Shown piece by piece: positions 6,509 to 15,525 of a stretch of DNA of 37,349 bases. A program made the translations under genes and the position numbers. The notes under the pieces are model-generated. The model was not told the origin of the DNA and did not search any database. It saw only the letters and a list, made by a program, of their open reading frames with translations. This DNA comes from WJMT01 sp964445575 (GTDB taxonomy: Bacteria > Acidobacteriota > Aminicenantia > Aminicenantales > Aminicenantaceae). Each line of letters starts with the position of its first letter. The stretch's first letter is position 1. The DNA is taken from positions 1 through 37,349 of the forward strand of contig CAYULB010000019.1 in assembly GCA_964445575.1 (NCBI GenBank), read 5' to 3'.

Positions 6509-7296
6509 TTTTGTTTTTCTTTATAAGCTTTTTTGGATTCCTTTATGATTTCAACAAAGGAATCAGCCTTGAGCGAAGCGCCTCCTACAAGGGCTCCGTT
6601 TATGTTTTTTTCTTTGATTAAAGAAAAAGCATTTTCAGGCTTAACAGAGCCACCGTAGATAATTATACCATAGGAAGAAGTTTCTTTTCCATACATTTCT
6701 GCTAATTGCTCCCGAATATATCCATGGACTTCCTCTGCCTGCTCTGGAGTGGCTGTTCGGCCGGTTCCGATAGCCCATATGGGCTCATAGGCTATGATGA
6801 TGTTTCTTACTTGATCTAGATTGATTTCTTTCAATCCTTCTTGAAGCTGTGATTTGACTCTGTCCATAGTATTTTTGCTTTCTCTTTCTTTAAGTGTTTC
6901 TCCAATACACATAATGGTAAATAATCCTTGAGAAAGAGCTGCTTTAATTTTTTTATTTACATTTTCATTGGTGTCCCCAAAATACTGTCTTCTCTCTGAG
7001 TGTCCCACAACAGCAAAATCACATCCTGCATCTCTAATCATAGAAGGGGATACTTCCCCAGTGTAGGCTCCTTTATCTTCCCAGAACACATCCTGGGCCC
7101 CTAAAAGAATTTTACTTTGAGAAAGAGATTTTTTCACTTCATTCAGTGCTGTAAAAGGGGGAATAAGCACAATTTCAACTTCTGTTTCTTTTTTTACCGC
7201 TTTTTTGATTTTTTTGGCTAAAGTGACTGCTTCAGGTATGGTCTTGTTTAGTTTCCAATTTCCAGCTATAAATGGTTTTCTGTTTGATATGTTCAT
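6505..7296 (-). CDS. tpiA: Triose-phosphate isomerase
   Basis: Interconverts dihydroxyacetone phosphate and glyceraldehyde 3-phosphate in glycolysis and gluconeogenesis. At 263 residues it is slightly longer than usual owing to a lysine-rich C-terminus. Seen are GNWKLNKT with the catalytic lysine, AVVGHSERRQYFGD with the catalytic histidine, IIAYEPIWAIGTGRTATPEQ with the catalytic glutamate and loop 6, and IIYGGSVKPENA for phosphate binding. It is tightly packed between pgk (2 nt upstream) and secG (4-nt overlap). Confidence 0.97.
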   Translation of the reverse strand: MNISNRKPFIAGNWKLNKTIPEAVTLAKKIKKAVKKETEVEIVLIPPFTALNEVKKSLSQSKILLGAQDVFWEDKGAYTGEVSPSMIRDAGCDFAVVGHSERRQYFGDTNENVNKKIKAALSQGLFTIMCIGETLKERESKNTMDRVKSQLQEGLKEINLDQVRNIIIAYEPIWAIGTGRTATPEQAEEVHGYIREQLAEMYGKETSSYGIIIYGGSVKPENAFSLIKEKNINGALVGGASLKADSFVEIIKESKKAYKEKQK

Positions 7297-7298
7297 GT

Positions 7299-8480
7299 TT
7301 ATTTCTCCGATAAAGCTTCTATTCCTGGAAGAGTCTCATTGGCAATGAGCTCAAGAGAGGCCCCTCCACCCGTTGATACATGGGATATGTTCTTTTCTAC
7401 TCCGATTTTTTTTATCGCCGAGACCGAATCTCCTCCTCCTACTATGGAAAGAGAATTAGAAATTGAAACAGCTTGGGCTATTTGGGTTGTTCCCCGGGAA
7501 AACTCTTTTATTTCAAACACTCCCATGGGTCCATTCCAGAAGATAGTCTTGGCATTCTTAATGAGTTCAGAATATTTTTTGACTGTTTCAGGGCCTATAT
7601 CTAAAGCCATATAATCCTTTGGAATAGGGAAGCGTGTCACTGTCTTATGATCTGCTCCTGATTTCATCTCTCTTGCAATGACATGATCTAAGGGAAGAAA
7701 TATCTGAACTCCTTTTTCTTCTGCTTTTTTTTGAAGCTCTAGAGACAATTCTTTCTTATCTTCTTCAACTAAAGAACGCCCCACTTCAAATCCCATTGCT
7801 TTAAAAAAAGTATAGGACATGGCACCGCCTATCAACACTGCATCTGCTTTTTTGATGAGATTGGCAAGAACAGGGATTTTGTCAGATACTTTGGCCCCTC
7901 CCAGAATAGCAATATAAGGCCTTTGGGGGGCTTCAATGATTCTGCTGAAATAGTCCATCTCTTGCCTTAACAGAAAACCAGCAGCTGCTTTTTTGACAAA
8001 TTGAGTGATGGCTACAATCGATGCATGAGATCTGTGACAAGCAGCAAAGGCATCATTGACATAAAAATCCGCTCCCAATGCCAGTTGCTTTGCGAAGGAG
8101 TCATCATTTTGTTTCTCCTCAGAATGAAATCTAAGGTTTTCCAAGAGAATGACCTCACCTTTTTTTTGGTTTTGTCTTATTTTGGCAGTCTCTTCTCCTA
8201 CACAATCAGGAGCTAGGATTACTTTTTGAGAAATGAGTTCAGACAGTCTTTGGGCTACTGTTTTCAGACTGAGCTTTGGATTTTTTCTGCCTTTAGGTCT
8301 TCCTAAATGTGATCCCACAGTCACCAGAGCTTCTTGATTTAAAAGATGATTGAGAGTAGGGAGCGCAGCCGTTATGCGGGTGTCATCTGAAACATTCCCT
8401 TTATCATCAAGCGGAACATTAAAATCTACTCTTAGAAAGATTTTTTTGCCCTTAAAATCCAAATTTTTGAAAAAAAGCAT
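7299..8480 (-). CDS. pgk: Phosphoglycerate kinase
   Basis: Transfers phosphate from 1,3-bisphosphoglycerate to ADP. The 393-residue length is normal. N-domain substrate motifs LRVDFNVPLDDKGN and GSHLGRPKG are present; the C-domain shows AILGGAKVSDKIPVL, IFWNGPMGVFE and the glycine-rich IVGGGDSVSAIKK before STGGGASLELI. All expected catalytic regions are intact. It lies 5 nt after gap and 2 nt before tpiA, so one transcript is expected. Confidence 0.98.
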   Translation of the reverse strand: MLFFKNLDFKGKKIFLRVDFNVPLDDKGNVSDDTRITAALPTLNHLLNQEALVTVGSHLGRPKGRKNPKLSLKTVAQRLSELISQKVILAPDCVGEETAKIRQNQKKGEVILLENLRFHSEEKQNDDSFAKQLALGADFYVNDAFAACHRSHASIVAITQFVKKAAAGFLLRQEMDYFSRIIEAPQRPYIAILGGAKVSDKIPVLANLIKKADAVLIGGAMSYTFFKAMGFEVGRSLVEEDKKELSLELQKKAEEKGVQIFLPLDHVIAREMKSGADHKTVTRFPIPKDYMALDIGPETVKKYSELIKNAKTIFWNGPMGVFEIKEFSRGTTQIAQAVSISNSLSIVGGGDSVSAIKKIGVEKNISHVSTGGGASLELIANETLPGIEALSEK

Positions 8481-8485
8481 TTTCT

Positions 8486-9487
8486 TTATCTCGATATATA
8501 TTCACACAAATCTCTTAATCTGCAGGAGTATCCCCATTCATTATCATACCACGCAAGAATTTTTAATAAGTTTCCCTGAATGACTTTGGTGAATTCTCCA
8601 TCTACAATTGAGGAGTTTGGATTTGCCATAAAATCAACTGATACCAGAGGCTCTTCTGTATAATCCAATATTCCTTTGAGTTTGCCTTGAGCGGCTTTTT
8701 GAAAAGCTTGGTTTACTTCTTGTTCGGTGGTTTCTCTTTCCAGCACGGCAACTAGATCAACCACGGAAACATTAGGAGTAGGAACCCTTATGGCGATTCC
8801 GTCTATTTTTCCGTTGAGCTCTGGGATAACCAGACCAGTGGCTTTAGCAGCTCCGGTGGTGGTTGGTATCTGGCTTACTGCAGCGGACCGGGCTCTTCTT
8901 AGGTCTTTATGAGGAGCATCTAAGATCCTCTGGTCGACGGTGTAAGAATGGATAGTGGTCATAAAAGCTTTTTTTATTCCAAATTCCTCTTGTACGACCT
9001 TTGCAGCAGGGGCCAGGCAGTTGGTGGTGCAGGATGCATTGGAAATAATGTGATGTTTTTGAGGGTCATATGTATCTTCATTTACTCCTAAAACCAGGGT
9101 GGCATCGGGATTCTTGGCCGGTGCAGATATAATGACTTTTTTGGCCCCCCCATTTTTAATGTGTTTTTCTGCGTCCTCCCTTTTTCTAAAAAGTCCGGTT
9201 GATTCGATAACATAAGATATACTCATATCTTTCCATTTGATGTTAGAAGGATTTTTTTCACTCAGAACTTTAATTTCTTTTCCGTCCACAATGATTGATT
9301 CATTTGTTGATTTGATGTCTGCATCCAGCATGCCTAAAGCTGAATCATGTTTGAGCAGATGGGCCAGAGTATGGGCATTGGTGATGTCATTGACTGCTAT
9401 TATATCAAAATCCGGATTCTGATAAGAGGCGCGAAAAAAATTTCTTCCAATTCTACCAAATCCATTGATACCTATTTTTAGACTCAT
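8486..9487 (-). CDS. gap: Glyceraldehyde-3-phosphate dehydrogenase
   Basis: NAD-dependent oxidative phosphorylation of glyceraldehyde 3-phosphate; 333 residues. The Rossmann motif INGFGRIGRNFFR is at the N-terminus, the catalytic cysteine is in SNASCTTNCLAPAAKVV near residue 150, and the histidine lies in TIHSYTVDQRILD. WYDNEWGYSCRL closes the C-terminus. GGAGAG precedes the ATG. It is first in a gap-pgk-tpiA-secG operon, with a promoter at 9561-9589. It diverges from the NAD(P)HX repair gene. Confidence 0.98.
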   Translation of the reverse strand: MSLKIGINGFGRIGRNFFRASYQNPDFDIIAVNDITNAHTLAHLLKHDSALGMLDADIKSTNESIIVDGKEIKVLSEKNPSNIKWKDMSISYVIESTGLFRKREDAEKHIKNGGAKKVIISAPAKNPDATLVLGVNEDTYDPQKHHIISNASCTTNCLAPAAKVVQEEFGIKKAFMTTIHSYTVDQRILDAPHKDLRRARSAAVSQIPTTTGAAKATGLVIPELNGKIDGIAIRVPTPNVSVVDLVAVLERETTEQEVNQAFQKAAQGKLKGILDYTEEPLVSVDFMANPNSSIVDGEFTKVIQGNLLKILAWYDNEWGYSCRLRDLCEYISR

Positions 9488-9560
9488 ATGTTCTCTCCTT
9501 TTATATTAATTAAAATGCTTTTCTTTTGCTGTGGACTTTTTATTCAGGGGTAACCATAAA

Positions 9561-9589
9561 ATTATAAAAAGCATTGCATTTATGGTAAA
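9561..9589 (-). promoter_or_regulatory. Likely promoter of the gap-pgk-tpiA-secG operon
   Basis: On the minus strand TTTACC (9589-9584) and TATAAT (9566-9561) are separated by 17 bp. The -10 is perfect; the -35 matches four of six bases. A leader of about 65 nt would precede gap. Confidence 0.55.
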
Positions 9590-9647
9590 ATTTTTAACGT
9601 TCTCTTATTATAATAATTATTTTTTTTTTGAATTACAAGGAGCAATC

Positions 9648-11204
9648 ATGAAAGTATTGAATTCTTCCCAAATGAAAGAGATTGATAAAAAGGCAATAGA
9701 AAATTTAGGAATCATTGGCCCTATTCTCATGGAAAATGCAGGAGCTGGAATATCAAGAGAGATAAGGAAGCGAATTTCCAATATTTCAAAAAAGTCTGTG
9801 TGTATTGTATGCGGCAAGGGAAACAATGGAGGTGACGGATTTGTGGTAGCCCGTCATCTTTTCAATAAAGGATCCTGCCCCAACATTATTCTTTTAGCAA
9901 AGAAAAAGGATCTCACAGGAGACGCTGATTTGAATGGTCGTATTGCAGATAAAATGGGAATTCCTATTTTTGAGGTACCAAGTAAGGAAGAGTGGGAGAA
10001 GAACAGGGATAAAGTCATGAAGTCAAATGTTATTGTTGATGCCATATTTGGGACCGGATTGACAAAACCGGTTAAGGGGAGGTATATCCAAGTCATTGAG
10101 GATATAAATCAATCGAATTCGTATAAAGTCGCTGTTGATATTCCTTCAGGGATTTCGGCTGACACATTCCAAATCATAGGCCCTTGTGTGAAAGCAGACT
10201 TGACTGTAACAATGGCTGCTCCTAAGATTGCTCATATTTTTCCACCTTCAGAAAATTACATGGGAGAGCTGGTGATAGCCGATATAAGCGTTCCGCGGTT
10301 TCTATTTGATGACGAATCACTAAAAACGGAGTTCGTGGAAAGAGAACGTTTTCTCCCTTATTTCAAAAAGCGCGATAACGAGACTCATAAAGGCACCTAT
10401 GGACATCTTTTTGTTCTGTCAGGGTCAATTGGGAAAACCGGCGCAGCAGCCATGGCTGGAAAAGCAGCACTAGAAATGGGAGCCGGTCTGGTGACTGTTG
10501 GGACTCCAAAAAGCTGTCTTCCCATAGTAGCTCGGTCTATGATGGAGCTGATGACCGAACCATTGGCAGAAACCCCAGAGTGGACACTTTCAGAAAAGTC
10601 TCTTGAAAGAATAAAATCCTTGATAGAAGGAAAAGATGCTGTACTGATAGGCCCAGGGATTTCAACCCATGAATCCACCAGCAGACTGATCATGTCGATT
10701 CTCCCGGATCTCAATGTTCCGACTCTTTTGGATGCAGATGCTCTCAACATTGTGTCATCAAATCCCGAAGTATTAAAATCCATGTCTTGTCCGGTTGTAG
10801 TTACCCCCCATCCGGGTGAGTTTGCAAGAATGATACAGGTATCCCCTAAAGAAGTGGTGGAAAAGAAGCTTGAACTCGCTCCTGAATTTGCTGAAAAATA
10901 TAATGTGTATGTGGTGCTTAAAGGATATCGCACCATCACTGCAACTCCTGATAAAAAGATTTTTATCAACTCCACTGGTAATCCAGGTATGGCTACCGGT
11001 GGAACAGGAGATGTTTTGAGCGGGATGATCGCTTCTATGATTATGCAGGGAGATGATATTTTAGAGGCGATCCTGGCATCGGTTTATATTCATGGTTTGA
11101 GCGGCGATATGGCCGAAAAAAAAATTGGGGAAAAATCCCTTGTGGCTGGAAATATTATAGATTTTTTACCCCGGGCAGTCATGAGTATGAAAAAAATTGT
11201 GTGA
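9648..11204 (+). CDS. nnr: Bifunctional NAD(P)H-hydrate epimerase and dehydratase
   Basis: Repairs damaged nicotinamide cofactors: the N-terminal domain epimerises NAD(P)HX and the C-terminal domain dehydrates it with ADP. ATG 9648 with AAGGAG upstream gives 518 residues; the open frame from 9531 includes promoter sequence and is rejected. The epimerase domain (about 1-210) has VCGKGNNGGDGFVVARHL and VDAIFGTGL. The dehydratase domain (about 220-518) has GTYGHLFVLSGSIGKTGAA, TLLDADALN, VVTPHPGEFARM and NPGMATGGTGDVLSGMI with the catalytic aspartate. The fused arrangement is the standard bacterial one. tsaE follows at 28 bp, a common pairing. Confidence 0.96.
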   Translation: MKVLNSSQMKEIDKKAIENLGIIGPILMENAGAGISREIRKRISNISKKSVCIVCGKGNNGGDGFVVARHLFNKGSCPNIILLAKKKDLTGDADLNGRIADKMGIPIFEVPSKEEWEKNRDKVMKSNVIVDAIFGTGLTKPVKGRYIQVIEDINQSNSYKVAVDIPSGISADTFQIIGPCVKADLTVTMAAPKIAHIFPPSENYMGELVIADISVPRFLFDDESLKTEFVERERFLPYFKKRDNETHKGTYGHLFVLSGSIGKTGAAAMAGKAALEMGAGLVTVGTPKSCLPIVARSMMELMTEPLAETPEWTLSEKSLERIKSLIEGKDAVLIGPGISTHESTSRLIMSILPDLNVPTLLDADALNIVSSNPEVLKSMSCPVVVTPHPGEFARMIQVSPKEVVEKKLELAPEFAEKYNVYVVLKGYRTITATPDKKIFINSTGNPGMATGGTGDVLSGMIASMIMQGDDILEAILASVYIHGLSGDMAEKKIGEKSLVAGNIIDFLPRAVMSMKKIV

Positions 11205-11232
11205 TGATTTTTGCCTTAAGCTTTGGTGATTA

Positions 11233-11649
11233 ATGGAAAAAAATAAAATTTATAGAACTTGCTCAGAAAAAGAGACTCTTCTCCTTGCGGAAAAATTAGC
11301 TTCAGGGTTTAAAGGGGATGAAGTGGTGCTCCTTACCGGAGAATTGGGAAGCGGAAAGACTGTATTCACTAAAGGAATCGCTCTGGGTTTGGGTTTGCAA
11401 AATTACAACCAAGTGTGTTCTCCATCTTATACCATTTTAAATATCTATAAAGCTAAATTTGATATCTACCACCTCGACTTTTACAGACTCTCAAGAGACG
11501 AGATCGATCAGCTGGGATGGGAAGATTATATTGAATCAGGAGTGATTGTCGTGGAATGGGCTGAAAAAATTAATTATAAAGAGAAAGCGTTAAAAATCAA
11601 CATTGAAATCGGCGAAGATGAGGAAAGGATTATTCATATCTGTGGTTAA
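11233..11649 (+). CDS. tsaE: tRNA threonylcarbamoyladenosine biosynthesis ATPase TsaE
   Basis: The ATPase partner of TsaB and TsaD in t6A37 modification of ANN-decoding tRNAs. 138 residues with Walker A GELGSGKTVFTKGIA near residue 37, the substrate strand SPSYTILNIY, and YHLDFYRLSRDEIDQLGWEDY followed by IVVEWAEKI, all family hallmarks. tsaB and tsaD are not in the window. It follows nnr on the same strand and ends in a 4-nt convergent overlap with thiE. Confidence 0.94.
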   Translation: MEKNKIYRTCSEKETLLLAEKLASGFKGDEVVLLTGELGSGKTVFTKGIALGLGLQNYNQVCSPSYTILNIYKAKFDIYHLDFYRLSRDEIDQLGWEDYIESGVIVVEWAEKINYKEKALKINIEIGEDEERIIHICG

Positions 11650-12281
11650 TTTCTTATTCTTTTAATCTCTCTCAGGAGTTTCTTGGTTGCTGTTTGAGGG
11701 TCTTCAGCCTTGAGTACAGCTGAAATCACGGCAATTCCCTCCACTCCTGTTGACATCACTTCAGCTGCATTCTGAGGGTTTATCCCTCCGATAGCAAGAA
11801 TAGGTATTTTGATTTGCTTTCTGATCAAAGAAAGCTGTTTAATACCGATGGGAGACAAAGGTTTTTGCTTGGATTCTGTTGGAAACACGGGACCCACTCC
11901 CAGATAATCAGCACCCTTTGATTCGGCTTCTTTGGCTTGTTCTAAATTGGCTGTGGTGACTCCGATTATCTTTTCTTCTCCCAATATTTCTCTAGCGATA
12001 TGAGGAGGGATGTCTTTTTGTCCCAAGTGAACTCCGTCTGCCTTGCAAGCCAAGGCAATATCAACCCGGTCGTTTATTATAAAAGGAATGTTAAGACCAG
12101 TAAGGATTTTTGACAACTGGAGCGCTGTGTTTAAAAAAATTCGAGTATCTGTATGTTTGGACCTTAATTGAACCAAAGCAACTCCTTGTTTGATTACATC
12201 TGCTATGGTTGTTACAAGATTGATTCTATCTAAATAATCGGTATCAGCAATCAGACAAAGACTCCAGTCCGCAGGTTTCAT
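11646..12281 (-). CDS. thiE: Thiamine-phosphate synthase
   Basis: Joins the thiazole and pyrimidine (HMP-PP) moieties of thiamine. A TIM barrel with VALVQLRSKH, FIINDRVDIALACKADGVHLGQKD, GVTTANLEQAKEAESKGADYLGVGPVFPT and ILAIGGINPQNA; phosphate- and metal-binding residues look intact. ATG 12281 (MKPADWSLCLIADTD) matches the usual family N-terminus and gives 211 residues. The reading frame extends to a TTG at 12320, adding a hydrophobic stretch, but that extension is exactly a -35/-10 promoter, so it is rejected. ATG 12281 has no Shine-Dalgarno, which suggests a leaderless message. No other thiamine gene or TPP riboswitch is nearby. Confidence 0.93.
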   Translation of the reverse strand: MKPADWSLCLIADTDYLDRINLVTTIADVIKQGVALVQLRSKHTDTRIFLNTALQLSKILTGLNIPFIINDRVDIALACKADGVHLGQKDIPPHIAREILGEEKIIGVTTANLEQAKEAESKGADYLGVGPVFPTESKQKPLSPIGIKQLSLIRKQIKIPILAIGGINPQNAAEVMSTGVEGIAVISAVLKAEDPQTATKKLLREIKRIRN

Positions 12282-12291
12282 GAGCAAAAGA

Positions 12292-12320
12292 ATTATAACA
12301 ACAGAAAATATTATTGACAA
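12292..12320 (-). promoter_or_regulatory. thiE promoter giving a probable leaderless mRNA
   Basis: On the minus strand TTGTCA (12320-12315) and a perfect TATAAT (12297-12292) are separated by 17 bp. The ATG begins only 10 nt after the -10, so transcription should start within a few bases of the start codon. Confidence 0.7.
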
Positions 12321-12412
12321 GCAGGGGAGCAGAATTCAATCTCCTTCTAATGAGACTGTTGAAATAAGTTCATTTACCTGGTATAAAGCTAAGGAAAAGG
12401 AGAATTCATAAA

Positions 12413-13462
12413 ATGGATATTTTCAACAAGGTATTCAATTTTATATGGGAAAATCTTTATCTTCGGTTTGTTTTAATTATAGCGACAACTTTTATTGCGG
12501 CGGCAGCAGCCAGGATACTTACCAAAAGATTTCTGAAGCCTTTGACCAAGAAGACCAAAACCAAAATCGATGACCTTATCATTAGAAACTTGGCTTCAAT
12601 GATCTTCTATATTTTTATTGCTATAGGTTTAAAGGTCAGTTTGTCCTATGTTTCGTTGGAATCTTATTATTACAACGGAATTGTGGAGACATTTTTAATT
12701 GTCGTTATCACAATTCTTGTGGTAAGGATAGTGAATGACCTGGCCACTCACTGGAAAGAAGACTGGGCGGCAAAGACAGAATCTACGGCAGATGACAGGA
12801 TAATTCCCCTGGTAGAAAAAATAATTAAGGTTGTTATCATTGCCTTGGCTGTCATATTTATTTTTGATTCATGGGAAATTGATATAAGCCCTCTGCTGGC
12901 AACCGCAGGTATTGCCGGGATTGCCGTCAGTCTGGCGGTTAAAGATTCCTTATCCAACATTCTGGGAGGACTTCAGCTTGTTCTGGACAAAACATTCAAA
13001 GTGGGAGATAAGATAAAGCTGGAATCTGGAGAATTAGGGGTAATTCTGGATATTGGACTGAGAAGCACCAAATTGAAAACATATGACAATGAGGTGATTT
13101 ATATTCCCAATGGCTATCTGGCTAATGCCAAAGTGAGAAATTACACGGTTCCTGACCTTAAACTCAGGGTGAATGTGGAGTTTGGAGTGGCATACGGTTC
13201 TGATACAGATAAAGCAAGAGAAGTGGTGCTGAGTACTTTGAAAAATATGGATGGGGTTTTGAATGACCCAGAGCCTGCTGTTCAGTTTTTGAAAATGTCT
13301 GATTTTTCTTTAGATTTTATTGCCAGAGTTTGGGTGGAAAATTATGCAGGGGCATATTCCATGAAGCTCAATATGACAGATGAGATATACAAAGCTTTGA
13401 ATAAGGCTGGAATAAGCATTCCCTTTCCGACCCGAACTGTTTATACCAAAAAAATAGAATAA
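12413..13462 (+). CDS. MscS-family mechanosensitive ion channel
   Basis: Inner-membrane channel that opens under membrane tension to release solutes during hypo-osmotic shock. 349 residues with about four transmembrane helices before residue 190: near 17-37, 62-83, 95-112 and 137-155. The pore-lining helix is rich in alanine and glycine (ATAGIAGIAVSLAVKDSLSN), followed by the beta-domain motif GDKIKLESGELGVILDIGLR and VIYIPNGYLANAKVRNY. The C-terminal alpha/beta domain ends ISIPFPTRTVY, as in YnaI/YbdG-type members. AAGGAG lies upstream. It precedes apt by 27 bp with no obvious functional link. Confidence 0.93.
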   Translation: MDIFNKVFNFIWENLYLRFVLIIATTFIAAAAARILTKRFLKPLTKKTKTKIDDLIIRNLASMIFYIFIAIGLKVSLSYVSLESYYYNGIVETFLIVVITILVVRIVNDLATHWKEDWAAKTESTADDRIIPLVEKIIKVVIIALAVIFIFDSWEIDISPLLATAGIAGIAVSLAVKDSLSNILGGLQLVLDKTFKVGDKIKLESGELGVILDIGLRSTKLKTYDNEVIYIPNGYLANAKVRNYTVPDLKLRVNVEFGVAYGSDTDKAREVVLSTLKNMDGVLNDPEPAVQFLKMSDFSLDFIARVWVENYAGAYSMKLNMTDEIYKALNKAGISIPFPTRTVYTKKIE

Positions 13463-13489
13463 CAAAGAATATGTTTTTAGGAGAAATCC

Positions 13490-14020
13490 ATGCTTGAACG
13501 TATAAAAGAAAAAATAATTGAAGTCAAAAATTTTCCAAAACCGGGAATTGGCTTTAAAGACATCACTCCGCTTGTTGAAGATGCTGAAACGTTTAAATTC
13601 ATTGTGGATAAAATTTCAGAACTTGCCAAAAAAAAGGGCGCAGACCGAATTGTGAGCATTGAATCAAGAGGCTTTATATTTGGTAGCCCGGTGGCTTATA
13701 AGTTAAACTTGGGAATGTCTGTGATTAGAAAAAAAGGAAAGCTTCCCCGGGAATGCGTGTGCGTGAGGGCTCCTAACGAATATGCAGTTGAATATTTTGA
13801 AATGCATAGAGACAGCATCAAGCCGGGAGAAAAAGTTTTGATAATTGATGACCTTATTGCCACAGGTTCTTCATCCATAAGTGCTATTGATCTTATAAAA
13901 AAACTGGGTGGAAAAGCAGTAGGATTTGCTGCCCTGATAGAACTGAGTTTCTTAAAAGGAAGTGAAGCGATAAAAAAAGCCCATCCTGATATAGAAATCA
14001 TATCTCTTATTAAATTCTGA
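13490..14020 (+). CDS. apt: Adenine phosphoribosyltransferase
   Basis: Salvages adenine to AMP using PRPP. 176 residues, normal for the family. Seen are FPKPGIGFKDITPLV at the N-terminus, SIESRGFIFGSPVAYKL, and the PRPP-binding VLIIDDLIATGSSS near residues 117-130. The ATG has TAGGAGAA upstream. A purine permease gene follows 14 nt later, forming a compact salvage unit. Confidence 0.97.
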   Translation: MLERIKEKIIEVKNFPKPGIGFKDITPLVEDAETFKFIVDKISELAKKKGADRIVSIESRGFIFGSPVAYKLNLGMSVIRKKGKLPRECVCVRAPNEYAVEYFEMHRDSIKPGEKVLIIDDLIATGSSSISAIDLIKKLGGKAVGFAALIELSFLKGSEAIKKAHPDIEIISLIKF

Positions 14021-14034
14021 AAGGAAGGAGAGAA

Positions 14035-15360
14035 GTGAGTGAATTTCTAAACCGTTTTTTTAAGCTTCCGGAAAACAATACCACCATCAAAACAGAAGCT
14101 GCAGGCGGGCTGACTACTTTTATGACTATGTCTTACATTATCTTTCTTCAACCTGCAGTTCTTTCTGTGGCAGGAATGGATAATGGAGCCGTCATGGTGG
14201 CTACCTGTATTTCTGCAGCACTGGCTACCCTTTTGATGGGGCTTTTAGCCAATTATCCCTTTGCACAGGCTCCAGCAGTGGGACACAATATATTTTTTGC
14301 TGTGATCGTGTGCGGCACCATGGGGTATTCTTGGCAGGTTGCTTTGGGGGCTGTTTTTATATCCGGGTGCATATTTTTAATTCTTTCTATCCTTGGAGTG
14401 TGGGGCAGATTGGTGGAAGCTGTCCCTGATTCATTAAAATACGGAATCGCTGTGGGAATCGGGCTTTTGATTTCTCTGGTTGGATTGGAATATGCCGGGT
14501 TAGTGGTTGATACCCCAGATGTTTTAGTAGGGTTGGGTGATCTGACTGATAAAGCGGTTCTTCTTTCTTTGTTCGGAGTCCTTCTTATAGCAGTGCTTAT
14601 GACTTTGAAAGTGAGGGGAGCCATGCTCATCGGGATTTTAGCCACTGCTTTTGCAGGAATTCCCTTGGGAGTTGTTAAATACCAAGGGATTATATCTTCC
14701 CCTCCCAGCCTTAATCCCACTCTATTCAGGCTTGATATATGGGGTGCTTTAAACACAGGCTTGATAACCGTGGTGTTTGTTTTTTTCTTTTTGGACCTTT
14801 TTGATACTGTAGGAACGCTCATTGGAATAAGCAGTCAGGCAGGTTTTTTAAAAAACGGAAAACTTCCCCGGGCTAACAAAGCCATATTTTCCGATGCGGT
14901 GGGTACAGTCAGCGGATCGCTTCTGGGAACATCAACGGTCACCAGTTATATTGAAAGTGCAGCCGGAATATCACAGGGAAGCAGGACCGGGCTAACCAAT
15001 GTTTTTACGTCACTTTTGTTTGGGGTGGCTCTTTTTTTCTCTCCCTTAGCCAGGATGATCGGAGGAGAGTATGTGTCAGAGGGAGTTATGATGAGGCCTG
15101 TCATTGCTCCTCCATTGATTATAGTGGGATTTTTGATGATGAAATGCGTCAGACAAATCAAGTGGGAAGATATTACTGAAGCCATACCAGCATTCTTTGC
15201 CATCATCATTATGCCTTTGACTCTCAGCATAACCGAAGGGATTGCCTTTGGTTTCATTGCCTATTCTTTATTGAAATTTGTTTCTGGAAAAGGAAAGCAG
15301 GTCCACTGGCTGATTTATCTCTTCTCAGTGCTTTTTATCATAAGATATCTTATCTCCTGA
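14035..15360 (+). CDS. NCS2-family purine permease (AzgA-type)
   Basis: A 441-residue proton-driven nucleobase transporter of the inner membrane, closest in appearance to the AzgA/GhxP branch that imports adenine, guanine or hypoxanthine. Features are the N-terminal EAAGGLTTFMTMSYIIFLQP, PFAQAPAVGHNIFFAV with the half-helix substrate motif, and FFLDLFDTVGTLIGISSQAG and LLGTSTVTSYIESAAGISQGSRTG, whose first half contains the conserved TSTVTSYIES. Twelve or more hydrophobic segments are present. Start GTG at 14035 follows GGAAGGAG. Context with apt supports adenine or hypoxanthine uptake; the exact substrate cannot be read from sequence. Confidence 0.92.
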   Translation: MSEFLNRFFKLPENNTTIKTEAAGGLTTFMTMSYIIFLQPAVLSVAGMDNGAVMVATCISAALATLLMGLLANYPFAQAPAVGHNIFFAVIVCGTMGYSWQVALGAVFISGCIFLILSILGVWGRLVEAVPDSLKYGIAVGIGLLISLVGLEYAGLVVDTPDVLVGLGDLTDKAVLLSLFGVLLIAVLMTLKVRGAMLIGILATAFAGIPLGVVKYQGIISSPPSLNPTLFRLDIWGALNTGLITVVFVFFFLDLFDTVGTLIGISSQAGFLKNGKLPRANKAIFSDAVGTVSGSLLGTSTVTSYIESAAGISQGSRTGLTNVFTSLLFGVALFFSPLARMIGGEYVSEGVMMRPVIAPPLIIVGFLMMKCVRQIKWEDITEAIPAFFAIIIMPLTLSITEGIAFGFIAYSLLKFVSGKGKQVHWLIYLFSVLFIIRYLIS

Positions 15361-15423
15361 TTTATAAAGTCAGCTTCCCTCTTATCATTGTTTAATCTTT
15401 TTTTGCGATTAGAATTGAAATCA

Positions 15424-15525
15424 TGATAAGAAAAAACGTTCAGCTAAACGTTCTTGAAAAAATCTTGTCTATCGCTGAAAATAAATTAATAATGAAAAAA
15501 TCGCCATTTTTTATGAATAGGTCAG
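15424..15525 (-). repeat. Truncated repeat copy C
   Basis: From about 15424, ATAAGAAAAAACGTTC onward aligns with the right two thirds of copy F, and the stretch from 15454 through GAAAATAA to the tip TATGAATAGGTCAG is nearly the same in both. The left tip CCTGGATTATTCAC expected by comparison with F is absent. Upstream, CTTATCAT (15381-15388) and ATGATAAG (15423-15430) form an inverted repeat of unknown role. Confidence 0.65.

Noticed and set aside
9531..9647. 39-residue N-terminal extension of the NAD(P)HX repair enzyme
   Set aside because: Phenylalanine/tyrosine-rich AT-rich translation of the leader; AAGGAG sits directly before ATG 9648.
10397..10975. 192-codon ORF antisense to nnr
   Set aside because: It lies wholly inside a well-conserved enzyme domain; the translation is low-similarity serine-rich sequence with no start signal. 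Shadow.
12282..12320. Hydrophobic N-terminal extension of ThiE as a membrane anchor
   Set aside because: The extension is exactly a -35/-10 promoter and starts at TTG without a ribosome site.
11282..12413. TPP riboswitch near thiE
   Set aside because: No CTGAGA motif or thi-box arms in the short region upstream of the gene.
14253..14822. 189-codon ORF antisense to the purine permease
   Set aside because: Proline/lysine/threonine-rich product mirrors the hydrophobic codons of the permease. Shadow.
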